18,262 nucleotides of DNA from an uncultured Oscillospiraceae bacterium (GTDB taxonomy: Bacteria > Bacillota > Clostridia > Oscillospirales > Ruminococcaceae): NCBI GenBank assembly GCA_934488695.1, contig CAKSSH010000032.1:1-18262 (forward strand). Direction: 5' to 3'. The notes below the pieces were generated by a model. That model made no database searches. It had not been told where the DNA came from and worked only from the letters and a program-made list of their open reading frames with translations. The stretch's first letter is position 1, and every line of letters starts with the position of its first letter. The translations under genes were made by a program, and so were the position numbers. Shown here piece by piece: positions 5,985 through 15,289 of this stretch.

Positions 5985-8900
5985 ATGCTTCAGCCGGTTT
6001 TTGCAAGAAGCGGCAGCGATGTGCGCGGATTTATTGAAAAAAAAGTCCGGGAACTTTTGTCGCAGGACGGACGCAGGGTGCTCTTGCTGGTGCCGGAGCA
6101 AGCTTCCTTTGAAACCGAAAAGCAGATGGTCTTATCGCTTGGCGATCGGGATTTTGCACAGGTGGAGGTCGCCAGTTTTACGCGGCTTTGCCGGCTGATT
6201 GAGGATCGATTCGGGCGTCGCTGCGGGGAGCGGCTTTCGTCGGCGGGTAAAATGATTTTGGCGGCCGGCGCTGTCGAACAGGCTGCGCCGATGCTGCGGC
6301 TATATGCCGGGCAGAGCGGCAGCGCCGCTTTTGTACAGCAGACCTCGGCGTTGATTGACGAGCTGAAAAATGCCGGCGTTTCTCCGGAGGTCTTTTCTGA
6401 AAAAATCGAGCAGGCGTCGGAGGGGGATGCACTGCTGCGGGATAAATTGCAGGACCTTGCCACGCTGTACGGTGTTTACGATGCGGCGCTGGGTCGGGGA
6501 CATCTGGATCCGGCAGATGCGCTGTCGGCGGCGTTGGAGCGTGTTGGAGACGGACGCTTTTTTGCCGATTTTGATGTTATTATTTCGGATTTTGCTTCAT
6601 TTAATAGTACACAGTATGCCATGATTGGGAAAATGCTGGAAAACAGCCGTTCGGTAACGGTGCTGCTTTGCTGTGCGCCGTTTCAAAGCGGGCACTGTCC
6701 CATGGCATTTCGCACCCCGCAGGATACGCTGCGTCGGCTGTCCTTGCGCGCACAAGAGGCGGGAGCACAGGTGTTGGAACCGCTTGTTTTGCCGGCCGGC
6801 GAGCTTTATGAAAATGAATCTATGCGTACGCTGGAACGAGCCTTGTGCGCCGAGGCGGGGGACAAGGGGCAGTGGGACGAGGTCCGGCTTTTTTCGGCCG
6901 GCAGTGTGAAAGAAGAATGTCGCTTTATAGCGGCGCAGATTCGGCATTTGACAATGACCGAGGGGCTGCGTTATCGAGATATTGTTGTTATCGGTCGAGA
7001 TATGGAGGATTATCGTATGCACCTGGAGGATAGCTTCCGGTTGTACGGTATTCCGTTTTTTGAGGACGCGCGTAGCGCACTCGACAGCCGCCCCTGCGTG
7101 GTGCTGGTTGTTAGCCTTCTGGAGGCGCTTATCAGCGACTTGGAGCCGAGCAGTGTGGTGCGTTATTTGAAGTGCGGCGTCGGTCCGGTGGATGTTGATG
7201 AGGCGGTCTTGCTTGAAAACTATATTGACCTGTGGCGCCTGACCCGACGGGAGCTTTCGTTGCCGTTTGAAAAAAATCCGGACGGCTTGGCCGGTGACCC
7301 GGATGAGGCGGCGCTTGTCCGTTTGAATCAGCTTAACGACATTCGTCAGCGCGCGCTTACGCCCCTGTTTGCCTTGAAACGGGAGCTTTCCGGTGCTGAC
7401 GGTGTTCAGATCACGCGCCGGCTTTACCGTTTTATGCAGAAAAGCGGCGCGCTGAAAAAGCTTTCTTGTCAGACACAGCAGCTGGAGGAGCAGGACAGTG
7501 CACTGGCCGGAGAACAGGCGCGGGCGTTTGCGGCAATGCTGAATGTATTCTCGCAGCTGGCCTCTTTGTTGCCGAACAGTCCCATGCCCCTGAAGCGGTA
7601 TTTAGAGCTGTTTCGGATGGCACTGAATGTGCAGGATGTCGGCTCTATTCCGCATCACTTAGATGAGGTGCAGATTGGAGACGCCGGAAGGATCCGGACC
7701 GATGGAGCCCGGGTAGTGTTCCTGTGCGGCGTTTGCGAGGGTCGTTTCCCGAAACGTTTTTCGGAGGAAGGATTTTTTACCGACGCCGAACGGCGTCGGG
7801 TCCGTCAGTCGGGGTTGGATATTTTGGCGCCGATTGCTTTTATGACCCAAAACGAGCATTATTATCTTTATCGAGCACTGACCTGTGCGTCACGCAGCGT
7901 TTATGTCAGCTACAGCACGGCTGCCGTGTCGGGTGAGGCGACTTTTTCGTCCAAAATTGTGCGGCAGCTGGAGCAGGCAACCGGTCAGCTCTGCCGACGT
8001 ATCGACACGCTGGAGCCAAGCGTGTTTTTCGGTACCGATGCCGCAGACTTTCAGTTATTATGTGAACATTTCCACGGGGCGGACAGCCTGTCTGCGACGC
8101 TGCGGCAGTATTTTACCGAAAAAGCGCCGGCGATTTTCAGGCAGCGTCTTGCCCGTATTGAGGACGGGTTGCGCTTAAGGCAGCAGGAGCTGACACCGGC
8201 AGCAGCACAGCGGCTTTACGGTCGAGAGCTGGCCATTTCGCCGACTCAGATTGAACGGTATCACCTATGTCGTTTTTCCCATTTTTGCCGTTACGGACTG
8301 GGTCTTGTGGAGCAGCGAGCAGCCGAGATTGGTGCACTGGACACCGGCAGTGCGATTCACGCGGTTTTGGAGCAAATGCTTTCACACTATTCACGCCGGG
8401 AAATTGCGGCGTTTGACGAGCAGCGGATGGAGCGAGAGGTAGAGCAGCAGCTGTACGATTTCCTGAGCCGGAATATCGGCACGGCGGCAATGCAAAATCC
8501 TCGAATCCGGTATAGTATTATGCGGCTTAAAAGCACCCTGGTGCCGGTGCTGCGCTATATCATTCGGGAGCTGGAAACCAGCGGGTTTACCCCGCAGGAC
8601 TTTGAGCTTCCCATTCGGCACGGCGGCGCTATTGAGCCGTACCGAATGGTCAGCGAGCAGGGAACGGCGGTCAGCGTTTACGGGAATGTAGACCGGGTGG
8701 ATACGCTGCAGGCAGATGGTAAGACCTATGTCCGAGTAATCGATTATAAGAGCGGCGGCAAGGATTTTAATCGCGGCGAGCTGAGCTGGGGTCTGAACTT
8801 ACAGATGTTTTTGTATCTGTTTTCCATTTGGGAAAACGGCGGCAGTCATTATAGCGGCAGCCTGACCCCTTCCGGCGTGCTGTATATGCCGGCCAAGCGT

Positions 8901-9263
8901 CCGGACGTGCCGGCGGCTGCCAGTGCCGAAGAAACGGCGCTGGAACAGGAAAAGAAATTCCGGATGAAAGGCCTTCTTTTGGAGGACGCGGCCATTCGTG
9001 ACGGGGACAGCGACCGTCGTTTTTGCAGTGCTGCTTATGAAAGTTTGTCCGAATTTGAAGCTCTGAAAAATCAGACCGAACGTTTGCTGCTTAAAATGGC
9101 GGACGAGCTGCGCTTCGGGCATCTGGAGGTCAATCCGCTTTATGCCGGCCGGGAAAACCGCGCCTGTGCTTTCTGCCCTTATCATATCATTTGCGGTTTT
9201 GAAGAGGGCGACCCGCATCCTTGCATGCAGAAAAAGAAGAAGGGGGAAACACAGGATGAGTGA
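5985..9263 (+). CDS. addB: ATP-dependent helicase/deoxyribonuclease subunit B
   Basis: AddB is the non-motor partner of AddA in the complex that degrades and resects double-strand breaks for RecA loading. The 1092-residue protein is slightly shorter than the Bacillus homologue. The degenerate helicase-like N-terminus has RRVLLLVPEQASFETE and VASFTRLCRLI. The nuclease domain has the catalytic VRVIDYKSG (Asp920, Lys922), the upstream GSAIHAVLEQML, and an iron-sulphur cluster set of Cys762 (in YHLCRFSHF), Cys1061, Cys1064 and Cys1070, with the same C-x2-C-x5-C spacing as known AddB. An oddity: where AddB normally has a Walker A ending GSGKT, this protein reads RSGSDVRGF, so the ATP-binding lysine is absent. 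The gene has its own promoter and overlaps addA by 8 nt. Confidence 0.93.
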   Translation: MLQPVFARSGSDVRGFIEKKVRELLSQDGRRVLLLVPEQASFETEKQMVLSLGDRDFAQVEVASFTRLCRLIEDRFGRRCGERLSSAGKMILAAGAVEQAAPMLRLYAGQSGSAAFVQQTSALIDELKNAGVSPEVFSEKIEQASEGDALLRDKLQDLATLYGVYDAALGRGHLDPADALSAALERVGDGRFFADFDVIISDFASFNSTQYAMIGKMLENSRSVTVLLCCAPFQSGHCPMAFRTPQDTLRRLSLRAQEAGAQVLEPLVLPAGELYENESMRTLERALCAEAGDKGQWDEVRLFSAGSVKEECRFIAAQIRHLTMTEGLRYRDIVVIGRDMEDYRMHLEDSFRLYGIPFFEDARSALDSRPCVVLVVSLLEALISDLEPSSVVRYLKCGVGPVDVDEAVLLENYIDLWRLTRRELSLPFEKNPDGLAGDPDEAALVRLNQLNDIRQRALTPLFALKRELSGADGVQITRRLYRFMQKSGALKKLSCQTQQLEEQDSALAGEQARAFAAMLNVFSQLASLLPNSPMPLKRYLELFRMALNVQDVGSIPHHLDEVQIGDAGRIRTDGARVVFLCGVCEGRFPKRFSEEGFFTDAERRRVRQSGLDILAPIAFMTQNEHYYLYRALTCASRSVYVSYSTAAVSGEATFSSKIVRQLEQATGQLCRRIDTLEPSVFFGTDAADFQLLCEHFHGADSLSATLRQYFTEKAPAIFRQRLARIEDGLRLRQQELTPAAAQRLYGRELAISPTQIERYHLCRFSHFCRYGLGLVEQRAAEIGALDTGSAIHAVLEQMLSHYSRREIAAFDEQRMEREVEQQLYDFLSRNIGTAAMQNPRIRYSIMRLKSTLVPVLRYIIRELETSGFTPQDFELPIRHGGAIEPYRMVSEQGTAVSVYGNVDRVDTLQADGKTYVRVIDYKSGGKDFNRGELSWGLNLQMFLYLFSIWENGGSHYSGSLTPSGVLYMPAKRPDVPAAASAEETALEQEKKFRMKGLLLEDAAIRDGDSDRRFCSAAYESLSEFEALKNQTERLLLKMADELRFGHLEVNPLYAGRENRACAFCPYHIICGFEEGDPHPCMQKKKKGETQDE

Positions 9264-12200
9264 GCATAAATGGACGGCGGCACAAGAGAATTTTCTGAAG
9301 GCTTCCGGTGGGCCGATTTTGGTGGCGGCTGCCGCCGGTTCCGGGAAAACGGCGGCTATTGTGCAGCGGGTGACCTGCCGCCTGTGCGATACGCAGTCCC
9401 CGTTATCCCCCGACCGCCTTTTAATGACCACTTTTTCCAACGCTGCCGCCGAGGAAATGCGCACCCGAATCGAAAGCTCGGTAATGCGGCGTCTGTTGGA
9501 AGACCCTGAAAATCCGCAGTTAATTTTGCAAAGCGAAGAGCTGGGTCGAGCGCAAATCAGCACCATTCATAGTTTTTGCCTGAAAATTATTCGGGAAAAT
9601 TTTTCCAAGCTGGGCTTGTTCTGCGATTTTCAGGTCGCGGATGAGGCACAGGCACGTATTTTGGCGCGAACTGCGCTGGAAAAAGTCTTGGAAAATGCCT
9701 ATCGGTCTCAGCAGCCGGATTTTTATGCGCTGATTGAACTGATTTGCGGGCCGCGCGATGACCGAAAGCTTTCCGAAGTGATTTTGAAGCTGTACGATAC
9801 GGTGGTTGCCATGCCCTTTCCGGATCAGGTGCTCAGCCGTTGGCTCTGCGATTTTTCGGATAGTACCCAGAGCTATAAAAAGTGGGCAGGATCGCTTGCA
9901 CAGCGAGCCTTGTGCGTTGTGGATTATGCCGAGGCTCTTTGTCGGCATGGATTGGAGGTTTTTTCGGAGGAGATCCTGGACTTTATCCGGCAGGATCTGC
10001 AGGCTCTTGAAAATTTGCGTCAGGCGCTGCTGCGCCCGAATCTGCCGCGGGCCGCCGAGCTGGTTGCCGGTATCGCTTTCAGCAACCGCAGCTTGCCGCG
10101 CAAAATGGAACCGACGGCGCGTGACGTGCTCCGACAGAGTCGAGAATCGGCAAGAGCAGCGGTGAAAAGTCTTACGGCAATGCTGAGCTATTGTGATGAG
10201 GAGAGCTTTCGTCGGGATCAGCAGATTTTGTATCCGTCCGCGGCCTGTCTGTTTGCGTTGACCCGGGAGTTTTCGGAAAGCTATGCGGCGCTCAAGCGCG
10301 AAAAAAATCTGGTTGACTTTTCGGACGCAGAGCAATTCATGTTGTCCTTGCTTTGGCAGCAGAGGCCGGATGGCAAGGTGGAGCGGACGGCGCTTTCCGA
10401 AGAGCTTTCCCGCCGGTTTGATGAGATTTATATTGATGAGTATCAGGACGTGAATGCGGCACAAGAGATGATTTTTGAGGCGATTGCGCCTCGGGACGGT
10501 CGGATCTTCATGGTTGGTGACGATAAGCAAAGCATTTACGGCTTTCGGCAGGCTGACGCCGAGATTTTTAATCGCAAAAAAAAGACCTTTTTGGATTTTG
10601 ACGGGAAGCATTTTCCTGCCAAAATATTCTTTGACAGCAATTTTCGCAGTCGCAGTGGCGTAACGGAATTTGTGAACACTGTTTTTCGGAAGATCATGAC
10701 GCCGCGGAGCGGCGGCAGCTACACCGAGCGAGAGGCCTTGAAGGCACAGCGTGTGTTTCCGCCCCATCCCGGTGCTTTAACGTCTTTGCTTTTTTACGAA
10801 TGCGAGGCCGGAACGCGCGAAAAGGATTGGCTGGAGGACGAGGTTCGTTTGACGGCGCAAATTATTAAAAAGTATGTAGCCGACGGTTTTCCGGTCACCG
10901 ACCGGGAGGGGCTGCGTCCTTGCCGATACGGCGACTTTTGCATTTTGCTGCGCTCGGACAGCGGACGTTTTGCGGCTTTCCGGGAGGCGCTGCGCGAGGC
11001 GGGGATTCCGTCGGAAACAGACGGCGGTGATGCGGATTTTCTGGAAAGTCGTGAACTGCTGCTTGTTTTGTCCTTGCTGAAGAGTATACATAATCCGTAT
11101 GATGATATTGCTTTATGCGCTGCTATGATGTCCCCGGTGTTTTTGTTCACACCGTCCGAGCTGGCGCTGCTTCGTGCCGGGGAAGGCCGTCGAAAGCCGC
11201 TGCTTGACGCCGTAAAATCGGCGTCCTGTGCCGAGCCCAAGGTGGCGGCATTTTTAAAAACGTTGCGCTTTTTACAAAGCCTTGCTGCCAGTCAGAGCGT
11301 GGACGATCTGCTTTCGACCTTGTATGAGCATTTCGGATTGTACGCCTATGTCGGCGCTCTGCCGGGCGGCAGCGCGCGGCTTGAGAATCTGGACTTGTTT
11401 CGGGTCTATGCCCGGAAATTTGAGCAGAACGGATATCGGGGGTTAGGCGCGTTTCTGCGGTTTTTAACGCAAGGACAGGAAAACGGAAAAGCATTGCGCG
11501 GCGCTTCCGTTTTGCCGGAGAGCCGCAACGCAGTCCGGCTGTTGACGATTCATAAGTCGAAGGGGTTAGAATTTCCCATTTGTATTTTGAGCAACACCGT
11601 CAAAGGCTTTAATCGGAAGGGTTTAAACGAAAACACCCTGTTGAGCCGGGATTTGGGCTTTGCTTGTCTTGCAAAGGACACAGGACGGGCTGTTTCTTGG
11701 GCACCCATGACATACATGGCGCTGCGTGAGCAAAAAAGAGAGGAACAGACTGCCGAGGAAATGCGGGTGCTGTACGTTGCCATGACCCGTGCGCAGGATC
11801 AATTGATTATTCCGATTGTGCGTGCAAACATGAAAAAGTTTTTGGATCAAGCGGCCGTATCGGTTGCCGGCGGGGAGGAGGCGGCTGCCCGGGCAGACAG
11901 CTTTGCGCAATGGATTTTGCAAGGGGTTTCCGGCGCACCGGCGCTGGAGCCGGTTATCAGTGCCTATAATGCGGTGTCGGCGCCCCCTGCCGATAGTTGC
12001 CGATTTTCGGCCCGACCGGTCGTTTCTATTGAAGCGGATACAGCCGTGCAAACCGAAGAGCCGGCGCCGGCTGATGCACAGCTTTTTGCCGAGCTGTGCC
12101 GCCGGGCGGCGTATCGCTATCCTTTTGAAGAGCAGGCGAAAATTGACAGCAAATTCTCGGTCAGCGAGCTTGTCGAGGGAGAGCAGGAGAGCGCCTTTGA

Positions 12201-12738
12201 TTTTGAGCGCGTTCCGGATTTTATGATGGAACAGCAGATGGATGGCGCTCAGCGAGGGCAGGCTATGCACAGTTTTTTACAGTACGCCGATTTTGCTGCC
12301 GCAAAGCGGGATTGTGCGTCTGAGCTTGCACGGCTGTGCGCCGCGGGCTTTTTGACGGAGCGGCAGGCTGATGTGATCGAACGGGAGCGGCTGGAAAAAT
12401 TTCTATCCTCTTCACTATGTGCGCGGATTCTCTCCGCCAAAGAGGTTTTACGGGAATATAAATTTACAATCGGCATGGACAGCACTCAGTTCGGCGGCAG
12501 TGCGGCGGCCGGTGATACCGTGATTTTGCAGGGTGTTGCCGACTGCATATTGATGGAACAGGACGGCTGTGTGCTTGTCGATTATAAAACCGACACCGTC
12601 AAAACGCCCGAAGAGCTTACGGCGCGCTATCAAAAGCAGCTGGAGCTTTATAAAGAGGCCATTGAGCGGATTCTTGAAAAGCCGGTTAAGGCCTGCATTT
12701 TGTATTCATTCTGCTTGGGCAGGGAAATTTCACTGTAA
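9256..12738 (+). CDS. addA: ATP-dependent helicase/deoxyribonuclease subunit A
   Basis: AddA is the UvrD-like motor and 3'-strand nuclease of the AddAB break-processing complex. The product has 1160 residues. In order: a Q-motif-like KWTAAQENF, Walker A AAAAGSGKT (Lys31), Walker B YIDEYQDVN (Asp394, Glu395), motif III GDDKQSIYGFRQ (421 onward), motif IV SNFRSR, motif V IHKSKGLEFP (765 onward), and motif VI YVAMTRA (840-846). The C-terminal RecB-type nuclease has RGQAMHSFLQ and VLVDYKTDT (Asp1109, Lys1111). All active-site motifs look intact. ATG 9256 is chosen over an in-frame upstream extension to 9142 because a GGGGG-type site lies about 10 nt upstream and MSEHKWTAAQ matches the usual AddA start. 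It overlaps addB by 8 nt, which suggests coupled translation. Confidence 0.95.
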   Translation: MSEHKWTAAQENFLKASGGPILVAAAAGSGKTAAIVQRVTCRLCDTQSPLSPDRLLMTTFSNAAAEEMRTRIESSVMRRLLEDPENPQLILQSEELGRAQISTIHSFCLKIIRENFSKLGLFCDFQVADEAQARILARTALEKVLENAYRSQQPDFYALIELICGPRDDRKLSEVILKLYDTVVAMPFPDQVLSRWLCDFSDSTQSYKKWAGSLAQRALCVVDYAEALCRHGLEVFSEEILDFIRQDLQALENLRQALLRPNLPRAAELVAGIAFSNRSLPRKMEPTARDVLRQSRESARAAVKSLTAMLSYCDEESFRRDQQILYPSAACLFALTREFSESYAALKREKNLVDFSDAEQFMLSLLWQQRPDGKVERTALSEELSRRFDEIYIDEYQDVNAAQEMIFEAIAPRDGRIFMVGDDKQSIYGFRQADAEIFNRKKKTFLDFDGKHFPAKIFFDSNFRSRSGVTEFVNTVFRKIMTPRSGGSYTEREALKAQRVFPPHPGALTSLLFYECEAGTREKDWLEDEVRLTAQIIKKYVADGFPVTDREGLRPCRYGDFCILLRSDSGRFAAFREALREAGIPSETDGGDADFLESRELLLVLSLLKSIHNPYDDIALCAAMMSPVFLFTPSELALLRAGEGRRKPLLDAVKSASCAEPKVAAFLKTLRFLQSLAASQSVDDLLSTLYEHFGLYAYVGALPGGSARLENLDLFRVYARKFEQNGYRGLGAFLRFLTQGQENGKALRGASVLPESRNAVRLLTIHKSKGLEFPICILSNTVKGFNRKGLNENTLLSRDLGFACLAKDTGRAVSWAPMTYMALREQKREEQTAEEMRVLYVAMTRAQDQLIIPIVRANMKKFLDQAAVSVAGGEEAAARADSFAQWILQGVSGAPALEPVISAYNAVSAPPADSCRFSARPVVSIEADTAVQTEEPAPADAQLFAELCRRAAYRYPFEEQAKIDSKFSVSELVEGEQESAFDFERVPDFMMEQQMDGAQRGQAMHSFLQYADFAAAKRDCASELARLCAAGFLTERQADVIERERLEKFLSSSLCARILSAKEVLREYKFTIGMDSTQFGGSAAAGDTVILQGVADCILMEQDGCVLVDYKTDTVKTPEELTARYQKQLELYKEAIERILEKPVKACILYSFCLGREISL

Positions 12739-12779
12739 AAGAGGGCGTAAAAAACTTGTGTTTTTTACGCCCTCTTTTA
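12736..12779. terminator. Bidirectional terminator shared by addA and uvrC
   Basis: A perfect 20-bp stem pairs 12736-12755 with 12760-12779 around a TTGT loop. The arms contain AGAGGGCGT and ACGCCCTCT flanked by A and T runs. The TAA stop of addA (12736-12738) and the minus-strand TAA stop of uvrC (12777-12779) lie at the base of the two arms and pair with each other. Confidence 0.93.
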
Positions 12780-14624
12780 ATTGCTTTTCAAGAAGTCATA
12801 GATATTTTGTGCCATAGTCGGGGAAATGCCGGGTGTTTCGGCAAGCTCTTGCGGCGTCGCTTGGCGCAACGCCTTCAGCGTGCGAAAATGAGTGAGCAAA
12901 GCGGCGGCTCGTTTAGGGCCAATGCCGTCGATTTGGGTCAGCTGAAGCGTAAAGGATGCCTGTCGGTGACGTTTTTGCTGAAACGAGATGGTATAACGGT
13001 GCACCTCGTCCTGAATTCGGCTGACAAGCGTAAAGGCGCTTCGGCTGGAGGCAATGAGAATTTCGCGGTCGCCGGTGATGGCTCGGGTGCGGTGATGTCC
13101 GTCTTTCACCATGCCGAATAACGGCACCGAAATTCCCATTTCCAGCAGCACTTGTCGGACTGCCGAAACGTGTCCGCGTCCGCCGTCCAGCAAAATCAAG
13201 TCCGGCAGCCGGCCGAAGCCCTCGCTGTGATCCTCGGCTTTTTTGTATTCCTCAAACCGGCGGCGCAGGGCTCGACGCATGGCACTGTAGTCGTCTTGAC
13301 CCCATTGGTCTTTTATAGTAAATTTTCGGTATGCTTTTTTAAGTGGGCGCCCGTTTTCAAAAACGACCATACCGGCAACCATATATTTATCGCCGAGATT
13401 GGAAATATCATAACTCTCAATATATTTAGGCGGACCCGATAGGGCAAGCAGCCGAGTCAGCTCGTCGAGAGCGGCAATTTCCCGCGCGTCTCGCTGCAGC
13501 AACGCGGCAAGCCCTTCGGCGGCGTTGTTCTGTGCCATCATCAGCAGCCGGTAATGCTCTCCTTTTTGGGGCTGATTGAGCGATACGGAACGGCCGCGCC
13601 GCTGTGCAAGCAGCTGCTGCAGCGCCGCACGATCCGATAAGGATAGATTGACATAGACCGCTCGGGGGATATTGTCGGCGACCGTGTAAAACTGTGAAAG
13701 AAATTGGGAGAGCAACTCCGGAAAATCGCCCTGACTGTCAAAAATGTGCTGACTACTGTCACACAACCGGCCTCCACGGTAGGATAATACGCAAATGCAG
13801 CATTTGCGGTCCCCGGCCGACAGTGCGACAAAATCGCAGCTTTCTTTCTTAGGCAGAAAGATTTTCTGCTCCTCTCGGATTTTTTCAATACTGCGAATCC
13901 GATCTCTCAGCCGTGCGGCCAGCTCGAAATCCATTGCGTCCGAAGCGCGTTGCATTTGAAGCCGAAGCGGCTGTAAATCCACGGCGCCGTCCTTGCGAAT
14001 ATATGAAACTGCCTCGTTAAAAACGGCATTGTAGGCCTTTTCGGAAATTTTGCCGGTACAGGGCGCGTCACATTGCCCGATATGGGCCCGCAGGCAGGGG
14101 CGCTGCCGCCCGAAATCCTGCGGGAAACGCCGACGACAGGTCGGCAGCTTGAAAATTCGATTGACGTCGTCGGCCATTTGAGTGACGGCAAAGGCACTCA
14201 TATACGGGCCGATAAACTGAGATGCGTCCTTGCAGCTTTGCATTTCGGCGGCTTTAACGGCAGTAATGCGCGGATAAGGGCCGGGCGACAGCCTTAAATA
14301 ATGGTAGCCCTTGTCATCCTTGAGCAGGATATTGTACTTCGGCGTGTATTGCTTGATCAAGTTGCATTCCAGCACCAGCGCCTCAAACTCACTGTCACAC
14401 AGGATGTGCTCAAAATCCGCTACTCGGATGACCATTTGATAAACCTTAGGCAGGTGTCGGTGGATGGAACGAAAATAAGAGGAAACACGATTTTTCAGTT
14501 TTTTGGCCTTGCCGATATAGATTATTTCGTCGTTTTGGTCCTTCATGATATAAACGCCGGGCAGCAAGGGCAGCGCAAGCGCCTTTTGCAGCAGTGTGCG
14601 GATTTTCTCGGGGTTTTCCTGCAT
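12777..14624 (-). CDS. uvrC: UvrABC excinuclease subunit C
   Basis: UvrC makes the two incisions on either side of a lesion in nucleotide excision repair after UvrAB recognition. The product has about 615 residues, normal for the family. The N-terminal GIY-YIG nuclease reads LPGVYIMKD (23-25) and IIYIGKAKKLKNR (36-38), and the UVR helix motif includes DAMDFELAARLRDRI. The RNase-H-like second nuclease has YDISNLGDK and VVFENGRPLKKAYRKF with LILLDGGRGHV. The C-terminal HhH2 domain reads IDGIGPKRAAALLTHF and ETPGISPTMAQNIYDFL. The start is ATG at 14624 with an AGGTG about 6 nt upstream; a GTG at 14633 would add three residues. It is convergent with addA and lies behind ptsH and its terminator. 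Confidence 0.94.
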   Translation of the reverse strand: MQENPEKIRTLLQKALALPLLPGVYIMKDQNDEIIYIGKAKKLKNRVSSYFRSIHRHLPKVYQMVIRVADFEHILCDSEFEALVLECNLIKQYTPKYNILLKDDKGYHYLRLSPGPYPRITAVKAAEMQSCKDASQFIGPYMSAFAVTQMADDVNRIFKLPTCRRRFPQDFGRQRPCLRAHIGQCDAPCTGKISEKAYNAVFNEAVSYIRKDGAVDLQPLRLQMQRASDAMDFELAARLRDRIRSIEKIREEQKIFLPKKESCDFVALSAGDRKCCICVLSYRGGRLCDSSQHIFDSQGDFPELLSQFLSQFYTVADNIPRAVYVNLSLSDRAALQQLLAQRRGRSVSLNQPQKGEHYRLLMMAQNNAAEGLAALLQRDAREIAALDELTRLLALSGPPKYIESYDISNLGDKYMVAGMVVFENGRPLKKAYRKFTIKDQWGQDDYSAMRRALRRRFEEYKKAEDHSEGFGRLPDLILLDGGRGHVSAVRQVLLEMGISVPLFGMVKDGHHRTRAITGDREILIASSRSAFTLVSRIQDEVHRYTISFQQKRHRQASFTLQLTQIDGIGPKRAAALLTHFRTLKALRQATPQELAETPGISPTMAQNIYDFLKSN

Positions 14625-14650
14625 GACATTCACCTGCCTTTCTTCAAAAT

Positions 14651-14685
14651 AAAAAAGCCTGCCTTTGCCGAAAGCAAAAGCAGGC
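14651..14685 (-). terminator. Terminator between ptsH and uvrC
   Basis: On the minus strand GCCTGC-x-TTTGC pairs with its complement (14657-14668 with 14674-14685, one mismatch), followed by six U residues from the A run at 14651-14656. It lies 10 nt after the ptsH stop and ends about 27 nt before the uvrC ATG. Confidence 0.75.
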
Positions 14686-14695
14686 CACTGATAGC

Positions 14696-14959
14696 TTATT
14701 CCGAAAAGCCGGAATCCACCAATGCAATCAGTCCTTCAACGGCAGCGGTCTCATCGTCTCCGTCTGCAATGATTTTAATAACAGTACCGCCGATGATGCC
14801 AAGCGAAAGAATGCCAAGCAGACTTTTCGCATTCACGCGTCGATCCTCTTTTTCAACCCAAATTGAGGATTTGTATTCGTTGGCTTTCTGAATGAAAAAG
14901 GTGGCCGGACGCGCGTGCAGGCCTACCTGGTTTTTTACTTCGACTTCTTTGACAAACAT
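14696..14959 (-). CDS. ptsH: Phosphocarrier protein HPr
   Basis: HPr carries phosphate from enzyme I to the sugar-specific EII components of the PTS. In Firmicutes it also signals carbon state when HPr kinase phosphorylates Ser46. The 87-residue product shows both sites: His15 in VGLHARPAT and Ser46 in NAKSLLGILSLG, followed by the conserved GDDE near residue 68. His15 rules out Crh, which lacks it. The length is standard. A GGAGGT lies 6 nt upstream of the ATG, and a promoter is present at 15015-15043. No enzyme I gene is adjacent, so it is a stand-alone ptsH, as is often seen in Clostridia. It is followed by a terminator and then uvrC on the same strand. Confidence 0.95.
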   Translation of the reverse strand: MFVKEVEVKNQVGLHARPATFFIQKANEYKSSIWVEKEDRRVNAKSLLGILSLGIIGGTVIKIIADGDDETAAVEGLIALVDSGFSE

Positions 14960-15014
14960 CTAAAGACCTCCGTTTCGGATAAGCTTAAAAAGCCTTAAAG
15001 ATTTCAATGCTACT

Positions 15015-15043
15015 ATTATGGCATAAACCGTTCGGTAGGTCAA
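15015..15043 (-). promoter_or_regulatory. Promoter of ptsH
   Basis: On the minus strand TTGACC (15038-15043) and CATAAT (15015-15020) are separated by 17 bp. Initiation near 15008 gives a leader of about 50 nt before the ptsH ATG at 14959. I saw no clear catabolite-response element overlapping it. Confidence 0.7.
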
Positions 15044-15223
15044 CATTTTCTTTTAAAAAAACTGATTTTTCTCCTTATTGTCGATTTGGCTTTTTTAAAA
15101 ACAGTCTTGTTTGTGCAAAATGAACACAATCTTTTCACAATGCTTTCCAATAACCTGTCAAAATGCAGTAGGGTGTGGCTGGCGGAAATATAGGGAGGGA
15201 GACGAAAAAAAGAGGACAGGCGG

Positions 15224-15252
15224 TTGAAAAAGAAAGCGGAAAATGATATAAT
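15224..15252 (+). promoter_or_regulatory. Promoter of the PPIase-Nudix cluster
   Basis: TTGAAA (15224-15229) and TATAAT (15247-15252) are separated by 17 bp, with initiation expected near 15259. This excludes the upstream in-frame TTG at 15224 as the start of the next gene and supports the ATG at 15290. Confidence 0.75.
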
Positions 15253-15289
15253 ACTTTCAAGAGTGAAAAAACCGGAGGGAAAAGAAACG

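Noticed and set aside
5691..6101. Minus-strand frame of 136 residues across the livF-addB spacer
   Set aside because: It covers a terminator and the addB promoter and start, has no ribosome binding site, and reads as low-complexity basic peptide.
9520..10767. 415-residue minus-strand frame opposite addA
   Set aside because: Lacks any domain and lies wholly within a gene with all helicase motifs; such frames arise from the codon bias of the plus strand.
14301..14891. 196-residue plus-strand frame opposite uvrC and ptsH
   Set aside because: It spans two clear minus-strand genes and the terminator between them.
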